Shown piece after piece: positions 37,336-48,147 of a DNA stretch of 64,000 nt; position 1 is the first letter of the stretch, and each line of letters begins with the position of its first letter. Made by a program: the position numbers and the translations under genes. Under the pieces are notes generated by a model. The model made no database searches. It was not told the origin of the DNA and saw nothing but the letters and a program-made list of their open reading frames with translations. This DNA comes from Culex pipiens pallens (Eukaryota; Arthropoda; Insecta; Diptera; Culicidae): assembly GCF_016801865.2 (NCBI RefSeq), contig NC_068938.1, forward strand, positions 54,758,937-54,822,936, given 5' to 3'.

Positions 37336-38064
37336 TGTTCGATAGCTAGGCCATACCGGGACTTCAACCCTGGACGGAGTGGTAGTATGGTCAAGCAGTG
37401 GACAGATTCTCCATCTGATCCACGGGCATGAGGTTGTAGTTGTATCGACCGCTTGCTATCCACACTATCTTCTCTACGTTTCTCGGGGATTCTCTTTTGA
37501 CTCTAGGGAAAGCGTTAGGACAGCAGAATCCACCTACACGGGCCGAAGGCCCAGAGATCTCCGTAGGCTTGATCGCGGAGGTAACAACTGTTCAGGGACT
37601 GATCTGATCAGTCAGTCTCCACTGGACCGCGGTGGACAACGGTCAGGATGACCGCGCCGCGCCGTATTTTAACTCGTTTAGTGTAACTTGTATCGTTTAG
37701 TCTAAGTGCTGTAAATAAAGTTGTTATCGTGTACTTCGTGTTTAATGTAACCGCGGGTGTTTCATTTGGCTGCACGATGACCGGAACCAGGGAAGAAGTG
37801 GCTTGGAGGCCACTTCTGCCAGCAGCACAACACCACCTCTAAACGGCCCAAACTCAGCACAACTCCATGGCAAGTTAGACCCCCCCCCCCCCCCTGGTAA
37901 CCAGGGAAGAAGTGGCTTGGAGGCCACTTCTGCCAGCAGCACAACACCACCTCTAAACGGCCCAAACTCAGCACAACTCCATGGCAAGTTTGCCCCCCCC
38001 CCTGGCGTGTTGGATGCGGACCTCCAAGCTATCGAAGGAGAGGTCCCAGGTCCGGGATCCGACA
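37336..38064 (+). repeat. 5' LTR
   Basis: 729 bp, from TGTTCGATAGC to GGATCCGACA. It contains an AATAAA polyadenylation signal (about 37713) and a 114-bp tandem duplication starting at 37785 and 37899. Each unit holds the hairpin GAAGTGGC-ttggag-GCCACTTC and ends in a poly-C tract. Confidence 0.93.
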
Positions 38065-40786
38065 TTTGGTCCTTCGAGCCGGATCCCGTGGACCTGGGGG
38101 AAGCTGCCAACGTACGGAGACGACAAGGTGGAGGATGTGCTGAGTTTCGACGATACAATGGGGCAAGTGGTAAAATACGCCATCATGTCGCGAAACAATT
38201 AACCTTTTCGCGCGGGAACTGGACAATGGACTTGGCCAAAATCACCATTTTGCGGAAACCCAAGCAAAGCCAACGCAACACCGTGGAGACTCATCACGGA
38301 ATCGGACATTCCAAGGAACTGGGACATCGATCAACTCGGTCTGGACAACAACCACGGTACTGGTTTCACAAGTAAGTTAACCAGCTACACAATATGTCTG
38401 GCCGAAGCATCGACAAATTCTCTTGCTAACACCCAACATTCGACGTCTCTTCCAAAACTACACTACGGAGCGCCCATTCATCCGAAACCCTCGAGATGAT
38501 CTCAAGGATCTGGCCGGAGCTGGTGTTCGGACACCTCACCAACTCATTCTCATCAACTCTCGGCAAATAGAAGACGATCAAATCTGTGAGGTCGACGGAG
38601 TTACGATTCAGCAACCGATGCGCGCGGATGCGTCGGTCATTACGGCGGTCACCTGGAAGCGAACCTGTGGAACTAATCGCTGCGAGGAACAGGAGCTGTG
38701 ACGAACAGGAGTCATCGTCAATCAAACGTCGTTCTGCACGATGGTATTGGTCAACGACGGGTCGTGCTTTTCATCGCCCGGTTCAACAGCTACAGCTCGG
38801 TGTGACGTCAGGACTACGTCATCAGCGAGTGAGGGTCATCCAGGAAGAGGCTGCGCAGCATTTAGTTTGTCCAGGTAAATGCATATAGAATGGTATTTGT
38901 CTACCGAAGCGGGACTACGGAAAATGCACATTTTAATAAATTATCCTCTTCGGCTGGTTCATCGTTTACGATCACGTCATCAACACATCTTCGCTGAGAT
39001 CGGCTCGGCACACCACAACAGCGCAGTGAAGGATCTGTGCTACGGCAATCGACGTGAACAACAACGCAACTGGTATTCTCTTCGCCGACGGTTTGTTGCT
39101 GTTAGCACCACCCACTTGGAGGCGCAGGATAACTACAGAGCGGGTCGCTCTACGTTTCGGGATCGGAGAGCACACGAAACCTGACAGCTGGCCACGTGAC
39201 TCCTCGGGTTTTGGTCGGACTCACACACCAGCATGACGTCATCTGCTCTCGATCAGCACATCAACACTACACCAACTGAAACGAGGATTTGGTTGGCAGG
39301 ATTGTCATCGGTCGGACCACGTGACTGATCGGCAGCAGCTCGGTCAGCAACAACGCACAACGAAGAGACGGCTCAACAATATGTTTCGTAAGGTAATAGC
39401 TACACTTGTATATGTCCGCCGGAGCGGGACGTCAGTACTACACGCCCTTACGATTGTTACATCCTCTTCCATGTGCTGTTATATTGTTAACATTCTACTA
39501 CGATGACTGGCAATTGCACTGCGAGATTTGCTCACTTTGGTGATGTCATCGTTTTCAACATCGTAGGACTCAGGACGATGTCATACGTAATCAGTGACGT
39601 CGTGATGATCATCAGCTCAACGGGTAACAATTTCGGGACGTCGACAGGCGACGTCAGCTATCACACCAACACAACTGTAGCTGAACATCAATCGAGCAGT
39701 GGAACAACGGTATGCGACTCGGCGATGGATCGTATCGAGTCATGTGCTCTCGTTACTGCAGTGGGACTCGCTGGTCAAGGTGATCACCGGAACGGGCAGT
39801 CGGGATGACATTCCACGGAACAAAAGGGTTCCGGTTTCAAACAGGAAGACAAGCACATGATCTCGTCCAACGAGCAGGCTGGGGCGCAAAGCAAAAAAGA
39901 TTCGTGTAGCTGCTCAATCAACTTTTCACCTGGCATGGCCAGCCAGTATCAATGAAACGTGTGTCATTGGCCATTGACTACACCAATCGCGGGACGTAGG
40001 ATACGTCTCAACAAAGGTACGGAAGGGAATCTACAACAACGGAGGCTGGAAGCAATCAATAACCCTCATCAAAGCGTGACGTCGTCGGGACGTTGCCGGA
40101 TGCGGTTTTACCGGGGTCGGCATTTGGAACATTGTCGTCCATTCATGGATTCTCCGAACCTTGAAGTGTCCAGGAAGCGCACTTCGAGGTCACGCACATT
40201 CGGAGCAAGGGCTCCACGTGGGAAGGGCAGTTGGTACACTGCACTTCAACTTCAATTCAACGTGTCGAGGAAGCACACACGGAAAGAATCGGGGCAGCGC
40301 TCCATTCTGGTGACATTCACTGTCATTCATGCATGAATTTACACACCATCAAAGGGTCGAGGATGCACTCTTTTGCATGGATACCGAACGAAGCAAGGGC
40401 TTCAATTGGCGAAGGCGGTTGGAACACAGCCTTCGGAGCGTGGGCGGCGGTTGGAACACTGCTGCAGAATCTGAAAAGGGCCATGGACGCGCACTTCAAG
40501 GATTTCAGCTTCATCTGAAGCAGGGCTACACCAGGAGATCAGCAGTTGGAACACTGGCACTGGCTGGTCAAGGTACACACACTGTACTGCAAAGCAGTCT
40601 ACGATCGGACATCGTTACTGTTTACATTTACAATCGGAAGATCGAAGAAAAGGAGGAGGTAGGCTTAAGTTCAAAAAATACACACCCAAATTGTAACTTC
40701 ATATACACACAAACTCACACACACTCTCACCCAGGCTGGAGGTTTAGTAGGAGTTCAGAAACTGGACGTTTCAGGGCGGGTGAGAA
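38065..40786 (+). other. Internal region of the LTR element, no functional ORF
   Basis: Begins with tt and the tRNA-Tyr primer site. Several near-copies of the palindrome TGACGTCA occur (for example near 38799, 39233, 39596, 40077). A donor-like cacaag|taagtt lies near 38370. The longest frame (190 codons) starts inside the LTR and crosses the primer site, so it is not a gag gene. The sequence is GC-richer than the flanks and may be decayed coding DNA or an unrelated captured stretch. Confidence 0.6.
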
Positions 40787-41521
40787 TGTTCGATAGCTAG
40801 GCCATACCGGGACTTCAACCCTGGACGGAGTGGTAGTATGGTCAAGCAGTGGACAGATTCTCCATCTGATCCACGGGCATGAGGTTGTAGTTGTATCGAC
40901 CGCTTGCTATCCACACTATCTTCTCTACGTTTCTCGGGGATTCTCTTTTGACTCTAGGGAAAGCGTTAGGACAGCAGAATCCACCTACACGGGCCGAAGG
41001 CCCAGAGATCTCCGTAGGCTTGATCGCGGAGGTAACAACTGTTCAGGGACTGATCTGATCAGTCAGTCTCCACTGGACCGCGGTGGACAACGGTCAGGAT
41101 GACCGCGCCGCGCCGTATTTTAACTCGTTTAGTGTAACTTGTATCGTTTAGTCTAAGTGCTGTAAATAAAGTTGTTATCGTGTACTTCGTGTTTAATGTA
41201 ACCGCGGGTGTTTCATTTGGCTGCACGATGACCGGAACCAGGGAAGAAGTGGCTTGGAGGCCACTTCTGCCAGCAGCACAACACCACCTCTAAACGGCCC
41301 AAACTCAGCACAACTCCATGGCAAGTTAGACCCCCCCCCCCCCCCCCTGGTAACCAGGGAAGAAGTGGCTTGGAGGCCACTTCTGCCAGCAGCACAACAC
41401 CACCTCTAAACGGCCCAAACTCAGCACAACTCCATGGCAAGTTAGACCCCCCCCCCCCCTGGCGTGTTGGATGCGGACCTCCAAGCTATCGAAGGAGAGG
41501 TCCCAGGTCCGGGATCCGACA
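40787..41521 (+). repeat. 3' LTR
   Basis: 735 bp, nearly identical to the 5' LTR. Differences are mostly in the poly-C tracts (tandem period 117 instead of 114) and a small change before the second tract (caagttaga here, caagtttg in the 5' LTR). Confidence 0.93.
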
Positions 41522-41526
41522 AGAAG

Positions 41527-43971
41527 ATAGCAATAAATCACAAATGTTAGATTTGTTATCATTGAAAATCGACAGTGGTAAGGGCATAAAAACAATAAAA
41601 TGTGTTTTCTGTCATTTTTGCAGTTTTGGAAAGTAAATTGAAATTTTGTTAAGTTCGATTCCAATGTTATCGTAGACACGCATGAAAAGAAACAGGATTT
41701 TTGGTGATTTTATCATACATTTACCAAACTTTTTCTATTTTGTGTAATTGACATTTTACAACATATTTTAACAGTTATTTCTAGTTCCCGTCCCTCAGAC
41801 ACAACAAATTTTTGTGTCTCAAATTTCACCCAAAAACCAGACCACATCGTCTCGAATCGCGTCCTAATCGCGTCTCAAAATCGACACATCTCCGTCTTTG
41901 CGCGCCAAAAATAGCTCCAAACCGCGGCTTTTCTAGCCGCCCAAAACCGGCCTTCTTGCTGCATTCTTCGGTCACAGACTCCGCGGTGCAGTTTTCTTTT
42001 CTATCGTCGTCACCTTCGTGTTCACACAACGACGTTGCAGACAAAAGCATTTTCCTCGGTGATTTATCGGGAAAATCTCTGGGGATAAATTCTCGTTGGC
42101 GGCACGAACACCCAAGTCAGCATAATTTGGTCTCCATTAAAAACTCTTCGCAATGCATCATTCTTGCGGGAGGAGGGGTGGTCCCATATTTCAATTTACA
42201 GCATAAAGTTGGCACGTTAAGATAGTGAGTCTGGGTCTCGGCACTTGTGGCAACGCGAAGATTGACTGGAATTTGTTCTCTTTTTTCTCGGTGGGATAAT
42301 CTCAAACTAATCGGGTGCCCGGCGCGCCAAATCAAAAACACATTAAAACCCCTTTCTGAGCGGAATTTTAAACAGTCTGGTTTGGGAAATTCAGCACTGT
42401 AAAAAAAAAAAAGATTTTTGTTTCTCATGTTTTGTTATTTTTGTACGGTGCGCAGAACGCGTGCGGTTTTGGTTGTTTTCCTTAGCATTTAAGTTAAGAT
42501 CGGAAGAATCACACTCTCTCACTCGAAAAAAACATGTTTTTTTAACGTTTAGTCGAAAAGCCGATCGTATTTTCCAAGCAGTTAATCTCTGCGCGTTGCT
42601 TTGTTTTGCTACCGGCCAAAAAGTGCTCAGAAGAGCGATTTAAGAAAATAAATACCGGAGATTTTCGCCTCGGGATTGACGAGGCTGCCAAACGAAATTG
42701 TTTCGGCATTAGGCAAATTCCTGCCGTTTGGCGGCTCTTTTAAAATAGTAGCCAAGTTCAAAGCATAGTTTGAGGTGGGAATCCTTTTCATCGCGGTGTG
42801 ATGCACTGTGCTGAATGAGAAGTGTTAATGGGTTCAACTGGAAGGAATGTCATTCACAGCTCCTTCAAAGGGATAGCTGAATGAAGGAAGGTGTGAAATG
42901 ATTCACCAATCGTTGTTTAATGCACTTTTGTTGATATAATGGATTATAAAAAGATGTTTTTTTCTTTACAAAATTATCAAATTTATTACCATCTATTCTT
43001 GAAAGGAACCATTGCTGTAGAAGTCTTTAGAAGTAGTTCGGCCTATGAATGAAGTCATTCATTACCCATCAATCGGTATTCCTCGTCGATCGCATTTACG
43101 CGTGTGTTTACACGTTTATCATAAAATAACATCAACATTCACGAGGCTCATTCATCCACACCAAGCATCAGGCCGAACTGACTGACGAGAGACTCTCTAA
43201 TGGATGCTGCAATAAATGTGCGCGAGATTTTCATCACAACATCGCGCCAGCAGCAGCACAGCTGCACATCACTTAAGGGTCCTTTTGCGAGCAGATCGTG
43301 CTGAGCTCTGACGGACAAGTGCATCGCTTTATTGTTGTTTAACTTTGCCTCATTTACACTCTCGACGGGGCGAAAATTTTCCCATTTTTTTTTTTGCCTC
43401 TCGCCAACATAGCAACAACAACTGCAGCATTGAGCTCGAGTTTTCCTCTGCACTTTGGCACGCCAGAATCTTTCATCAGTGGGGGCAACATAAGATCGAA
43501 CATCAGGGGAATCATATTTCTACCAGCCGGCAGTGCGAACACGGCCACATGGCCCTATTAGGGCACGCGCCAAGCCACCACCGGGGTGAACGAGAGTCTG
43601 GTTTGAGATTTTAACTTGAAATATTTTAAAATAATGCAAGTTAATTGCCTCTAAACTGGTGGAAGGGTCGATTGCTGTTTTTTGCTTTAGCACAATTTTA
43701 ATATGAATTGTTATAACATAGTTTCAATCATGCAAAATATAATTGAGAATTTTGGCCCGGGCCTAAAAATTTAAAGTTGCTCAAATGAAAAAAGTATAAG
43801 AGATCGCCCGAAAAAATTTTGAAAATGGGGCCTGTATCCCAAATTTCAGCCCATTTGGTTGAAAACTGGCTGAAATTTGGGATAGGACCGCATTATCAAT
43901 ACTCTTTCAGGTAATCTCAAATACTTTTTATTTAATCTGGGCTAATTATCATCTTTTCAAACGAAATCAAA
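41527..43971. other. Non-coding DNA, mixed composition
   Basis: 41780-42250 and 43060-43620 are GC-richer, with frames up to 137 codons on both strands (some proline/serine-rich) but no recognisable domain. They could hold an unrecognised exon or regulatory DNA. I could not support a gene. Confidence 0.4.
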
Positions 43972-44200
43972 TTAATCAACTTAATGTTAACATGTTAAGG
44001 TTAATGTTAACATTCCATAGGTTGTCTTCCTAAGGTGTCTTGATAAGGTCCAGTTTGTGACGATACACTACCTTCCCTTTACTAAGCAATCGAATCCAGA
44101 AGGGAAAAGATCACCAGTTGTGTTGGTCCGAGCCGGGATTTGAACCCCGATCTACCGCTTACGAGGCGGAAGCGTTACCACTGGGCTACGTGGCTCGGTC
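43972..44200 (-). mobile_element. tRNA-derived SINE, copy 1
   Basis: On the minus strand the head reads as a tRNA: A-box-like region TAGCCCAGTGGTAACG, anticodon stem-loop with loop CTCGTAA (anticodon CGT, Thr-like), then B box GGTTCAAATCC. A shared body follows (cttttcccttctggattcg, gcttagtaaagggaagg). The 3' end diverges after aagttgattaat, suggesting 3' loss. Confidence 0.8.
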
Positions 44201-44615
44201 AATAAAGAAATTTAAATCTAGTAAAATTAAGACCTAGATAACATCAATGAAAATATTTGCTATAAATTTAGACTTTCTCTTTAAAGGTGATTAAATTTAT
44301 GATATCGATAACCAGGATGTCATTGATAGATTTCCATTTTATTTTATTCAAAAAAAAGTTGAGTTGAAATTTTTTAATTAAATTCCGGGATGTTTCTCAC
44401 AAATTTCAGATTGAAGGTGGGCAGATTGAATTTATCTCGTCAAACGAACCGTTTACACAAATGGTTCAATCCAAGATGGCGGTCAATATGGCGGTGACAA
44501 AATATATATGTCACTCCGGTTCAAGGTATATTGTTGTTGTTGTTGTTGTTTTATTATAGAGGTTTTACACTCCAAAAATTCAAGGTATATTCTAATTTGT
44601 ACCAAATCTCTAATT

Positions 44616-44880
44616 GACCGAACCACGTAGCCCAGTGGTAACGCTTCCGCCTCGTAAGCAGTAGATCGGGGTTCAAATCCCGGCTCGGACCAACACAGCT
44701 GGTAATCTTTTCCCTTCTGGATTCGATTGCTTAGTAAAGGGAAGGTAGTGTATCGTTACGAATTGGACCTTAGGAAGACAACCTATGGAATGTTAACATT
44801 AAGTTGATTAATAAACTGCCGGCCCGATACTCTTGAAGGGTGTTCCCCTCAGGGACAGGGAAAGATTTACTCTTACTTAC
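44616..44880 (+). mobile_element. tRNA-derived SINE, copy 2 (opposite orientation)
   Basis: Same family as 43972-44200, inverted. tRNA-like head at 44616-44690 with the same CGT loop and B box; the anticodon stem is broken by agcagt instead of agcggt, so it is not a tRNA gene. The body continues past aagttgattaat into ctgccggcccgatactcttg and ends in a ttactcttacttac tail. Possible short TSD around taattg, weak. Confidence 0.82.
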
Positions 44881-45626
44881 TTTAATTGGTACATATTCAA
44901 ATTCATTAATTATTTGTTCCATTATATATGCTTTTTCATATTATGCTTTACGTGAACAAAATTTGAGAATGTTTTATGTCAATTTCAAAAATGCTCTTCT
45001 TGATTTAATCAATACATCTTAATTAAATACATATCTAGTAAATTAATTGTACTAACCTCATATGAGCAACTCTCTACGAAATCGGCCGATTTCGATCATT
45101 TTTATTTTTTGTATTTTTTGATTTGACTCAAACTTTGTGGGGGCCTTCTCTATGACCAAAGAAGCTATTTTGTGTCATTGGTTCACCCATACAAGTCTCC
45201 ATACAATTTTGGCAGCTGTCCATACAAAAATGGTACGTAAATATTCGAAAATCTGTAACTTTTGAATGAATTTTCTGATCGATTTGGTGTCTTCGGAAAA
45301 GTTGTAGGTATTGTTGAGGACTATTGAGAAAAAAATAGGTACACGGAAAACAAAAATTGCTGAGTTTTTATTAACATTTTTTTCACAAAAGCTAAATTTC
45401 CCAAAATAAGTATTTTTTTTGTTATTTTCGGGATTTTTTGATATGTTTTAGGGGACAAAACCCCGCAACTTTTGAGTCGAAGAGAAACATAGTCAAAATA
45501 TCTGCCGCTGAGTTATGAATTTTTGAAAAAATAGTGATTTTTGGAAAAAATCGAAATTTCATGCAAAACCAAATCTGACGGAATTTTTTAATGTGAAATT
45601 GAATTTCCAATCGAAAAGTACTTTTT

Positions 45627-46171
45627 TAGAAAATTTGCTATAAAATTGTTAAAGAGACATTGAAGATTAATCCTCTGGTTGCTGAGATACAGCGGCTTAA
45701 ACAAAAAGAAACACGAATATTAAAGTTTTCTAAGTCTCACCCAAACAGCCAACCATTTTCTTATAACGATATCTCAGCAACTAATGGTCCGATTTTCAAT
45801 GTTAAATCATGAAAAAATCGTGAATTTTTCCGATCTTTTCGAAAAAAGTATTTGGAATTTTTTTAAATCAAGACTAACATTTTAAAAGGGCCAAACATTG
45901 AATATTAGGCCCATTTAAAATATTATTCTTTATTTAATTTTTTTTTATATTTTTTTTGGGAAGTTTGGAAGATTTCACGAATGTTTCATGTTTTAACATT
46001 GAAAATCGGACCATTAGTTGCTGCGATATCGACATTAAAAAATGGTGGGCTGTTTGGGTGAGACTTAGAAAACTTCAATTTTCGTGTTTCTTTTTGTTTA
46101 AGTCGCTTTATCTCAGCAACCAGAGGTCTAATCTTCAATGTCTCTTAGACAATTTTATAGCAAATTTTCTG
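45627..46171. repeat. Secondary ~200-bp hairpin in the left half of the foldback element
   Basis: Arms about 45627-45826 and 45972-46171 are inverted copies: gctataaaattg, agacattgaagatta, ttaaacaaaaagaaacacga and aagtctcacccaaacagcc recur in complement. The loop is ~145 bp. Confidence 0.8.
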
Positions 46172-46723
46172 AACTTTTCAAAAAAAAATATTTTTGGAAA
46201 TGGTCACTCTTGCAGGGTTGTTACGGGAAAGTCGAAAAAAAATCCGCGCCAAATCCGCGCCGACCGAAACCTCAATCTGCGCAAAATCCGCGCCATGTAA
46301 AAAAAAATCGCGACCTGCATTCAAGAAATGTTATTTGCAAAGAAAAAAACTAATACAGAAAGTATTTGATAAAAAAAAAATGAAACTCGTTTTATGTTTG
46401 AAAGAATGAAAGCAAAAATCTTTTTTAAAAATACCTCAAAAGACATCAAGACAAGTGTCACAAAAAAATCTTTTTGCAAATCAGAGGGACACTTCAATAA
46501 CTTTGACCAATATAAACAAAATAGAAAATTATAAACCAATATAAACAAAATTGAAAAATCTAATAAATGAAATTTAACTTAAAAAATATAAGCTCAAAAA
46601 ACCCAAATCTATAATTTTAATATGATTAAATTTTAAATTTCAAAATTCAAAAAATTCAAAATCTATGAATTTTAATACAGATTGTATTCCAAATTCCTCA
46701 CTAAAATTTCATTCCGAAGAATG

Positions 46724-47585
46724 AAGAATTTAAGAATTTAAGGATTAAAGAATTTAAGAATTTAAGAGTTTAAGAATTTAAGAATTTAAGAATTTAAGAA
46801 TTTAAGAATTTAAGAATTTAAGAATTTAAGAATTTAAGAATTTAAGAATTTAAGAATTTAAGAATTTAAGAATTTAAGAATTTAAGAATTTAAGAATTTA
46901 AGTATTTAAGAATTTAAGAATTTAAGAATTTAAGAATTTAAGAATTTAAGAATTTAAGAATTTAAGAATTTAAGAATTTAAGAATTTAAGAATTTAAGAA
47001 TTTAAGAATTTAAGAATTTAAGAATTTAAGAATTTAAGAATTTAAGAATTTAAGAATTTAAGAATTTAAGAATTTAAGAATTTAAGAATTTAAGAATTTA
47101 AGAATTTAAGAATTTAAGATTTTAAGAATTTAAGAATTTAAGAATTTAAGAATTTAAGAATTTAAGAATTTAAGAATTTAAGAATTTAAGAATTTAAGAA
47201 TTTAAGAATTTAAGAATTTAAGAATTTAAGAATTTAAGAATTTAAGAATTTAAGAATTTAAGAATTTAAGAATTTAAGAATTTAAGAATTTAAGAATTTA
47301 AGAATTTAAGAATTTAAGAATTTAAGAATTTAAGAATTTAAGAATTTAAGAATTTAAGAATTTAAGAATTTAAGAATTTAAGAATTTAAGAATTTAAGAA
47401 TTTAAGAATTTAAGAATTTAAGAATTTAAGAATTTAAGAATTTAAGAATTTAAGAATTTAAGAATTTAAGAATTTAAGAATTTAAGAATTTAAGAATTTA
47501 AGAATTTAAGAATTTAAGAATTTAAGAATTTAAGAATTTAAGAATTTAAGAATTTAAGAATTTAAGAATTTAAGAATTTAAGAAT
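46724..47585. repeat. Octamer array A, (AAGAATTT)n, about 108 units
   Basis: An almost perfect 8-bp repeat, about 860 bp, with few variants (aagagttt, aagtattt, aagatttt). Its right edge decays into aaaaattttaaaattaagg. Confidence 0.97.
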
Positions 47586-48147
47586 TTAAAAATTTTAAAA
47601 TTAAGGAATTTAAGAATCTGAGAATTTAAATTTTATTTGAGATTATTTTGATTTCCGTTTTTTTTGCAAAATTGTTATTAATTTAATAATTTCTAGTTTT
47701 AAATTTTGATTTTTTTTTAATTTTGATTTTTTTAATTATGAATTTTTCCTTAAATTTTGAATTTTGGATTTTTCATTTTTTTGGAGTTTTGAATTCAGAT
47801 TTTCAAAATTTTGAATTTAGAAATTTCGGATTTTTTAAATTACGATTTTAGAAATTCGAAAAATTTTTAATCTGAATTTTAAAATTTTTTATTAAAAAAA
47901 ACTATTGAAATATAAAAAAAATCGAATTTGAAATTTGAATTCTCAAAACTCATAAGAAATAACATATTCAGAGCCGGATATATTTAGAAATGAGATAAGT
48001 GTAGTAATAATTTTATTTAAGAAATTTTCAACCATACATTTCAAAAATAATTTCTACATAATCTTCATCTTAATTTTTCGACGGTTCGTATTAAGAAAAT
48101 ACAAACTAACATTTTCAGAAAAAAAAATAATCTATTCATGAGAAATT
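47586..48147. repeat. Spacer segment S1, duplicated at 50531
   Basis: 562 bp, AT-rich, essentially identical to 50531-51093. The only difference noticed is one extra G (ttccgttt versus ttccggttt). It ends attcatgagaaatt and passes straight back into the octamer array. Confidence 0.95.

Larger units (their letters stand above)
37336..41521 (+). mobile_element. Non-autonomous LTR retrotransposon (4,186 bp, 5-bp TSD, tRNA-Tyr primer site)
   Basis: Two near-identical LTRs (37336-38064 and 40787-41521), both TG...CA, are flanked by AGAAG at 37331-37335 and 41522-41526. Two bases after the 5' LTR, TGGTCCTTCGAGCCGGAT is complementary to the 3' end of insect tRNA-Tyr including CCA: an 18-nt primer-binding site. 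A purine-rich run (agggcgggtgagaa) precedes the 3' LTR. The 2.7-kb interior has only short, mutually overlapping frames; I see no gag zinc knuckle, protease, reverse transcriptase or integrase motif. It therefore looks like a LARD-type element needing a helper, possibly BEL/Pao or Gypsy. LTR similarity implies recent insertion. Confidence 0.93.

Noticed and set aside
37803..38375. A 190-codon frame in the LTR element as a gag gene
   Set aside because: It starts in the LTR, runs through the LTR tandem units, poly-C and the primer-binding site, and has no gag features.
38423..40796. Several ~100-155-codon frames in the LTR element interior as retroviral genes
   Set aside because: They lie in different frames, overlap antisense frames, and lack RT, integrase or protease motifs.
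44616..44695. Functional tRNA-Thr(CGT) gene
   Set aside because: The anticodon stem is broken in this copy, and both copies share a long non-tRNA body, so they are SINE heads.
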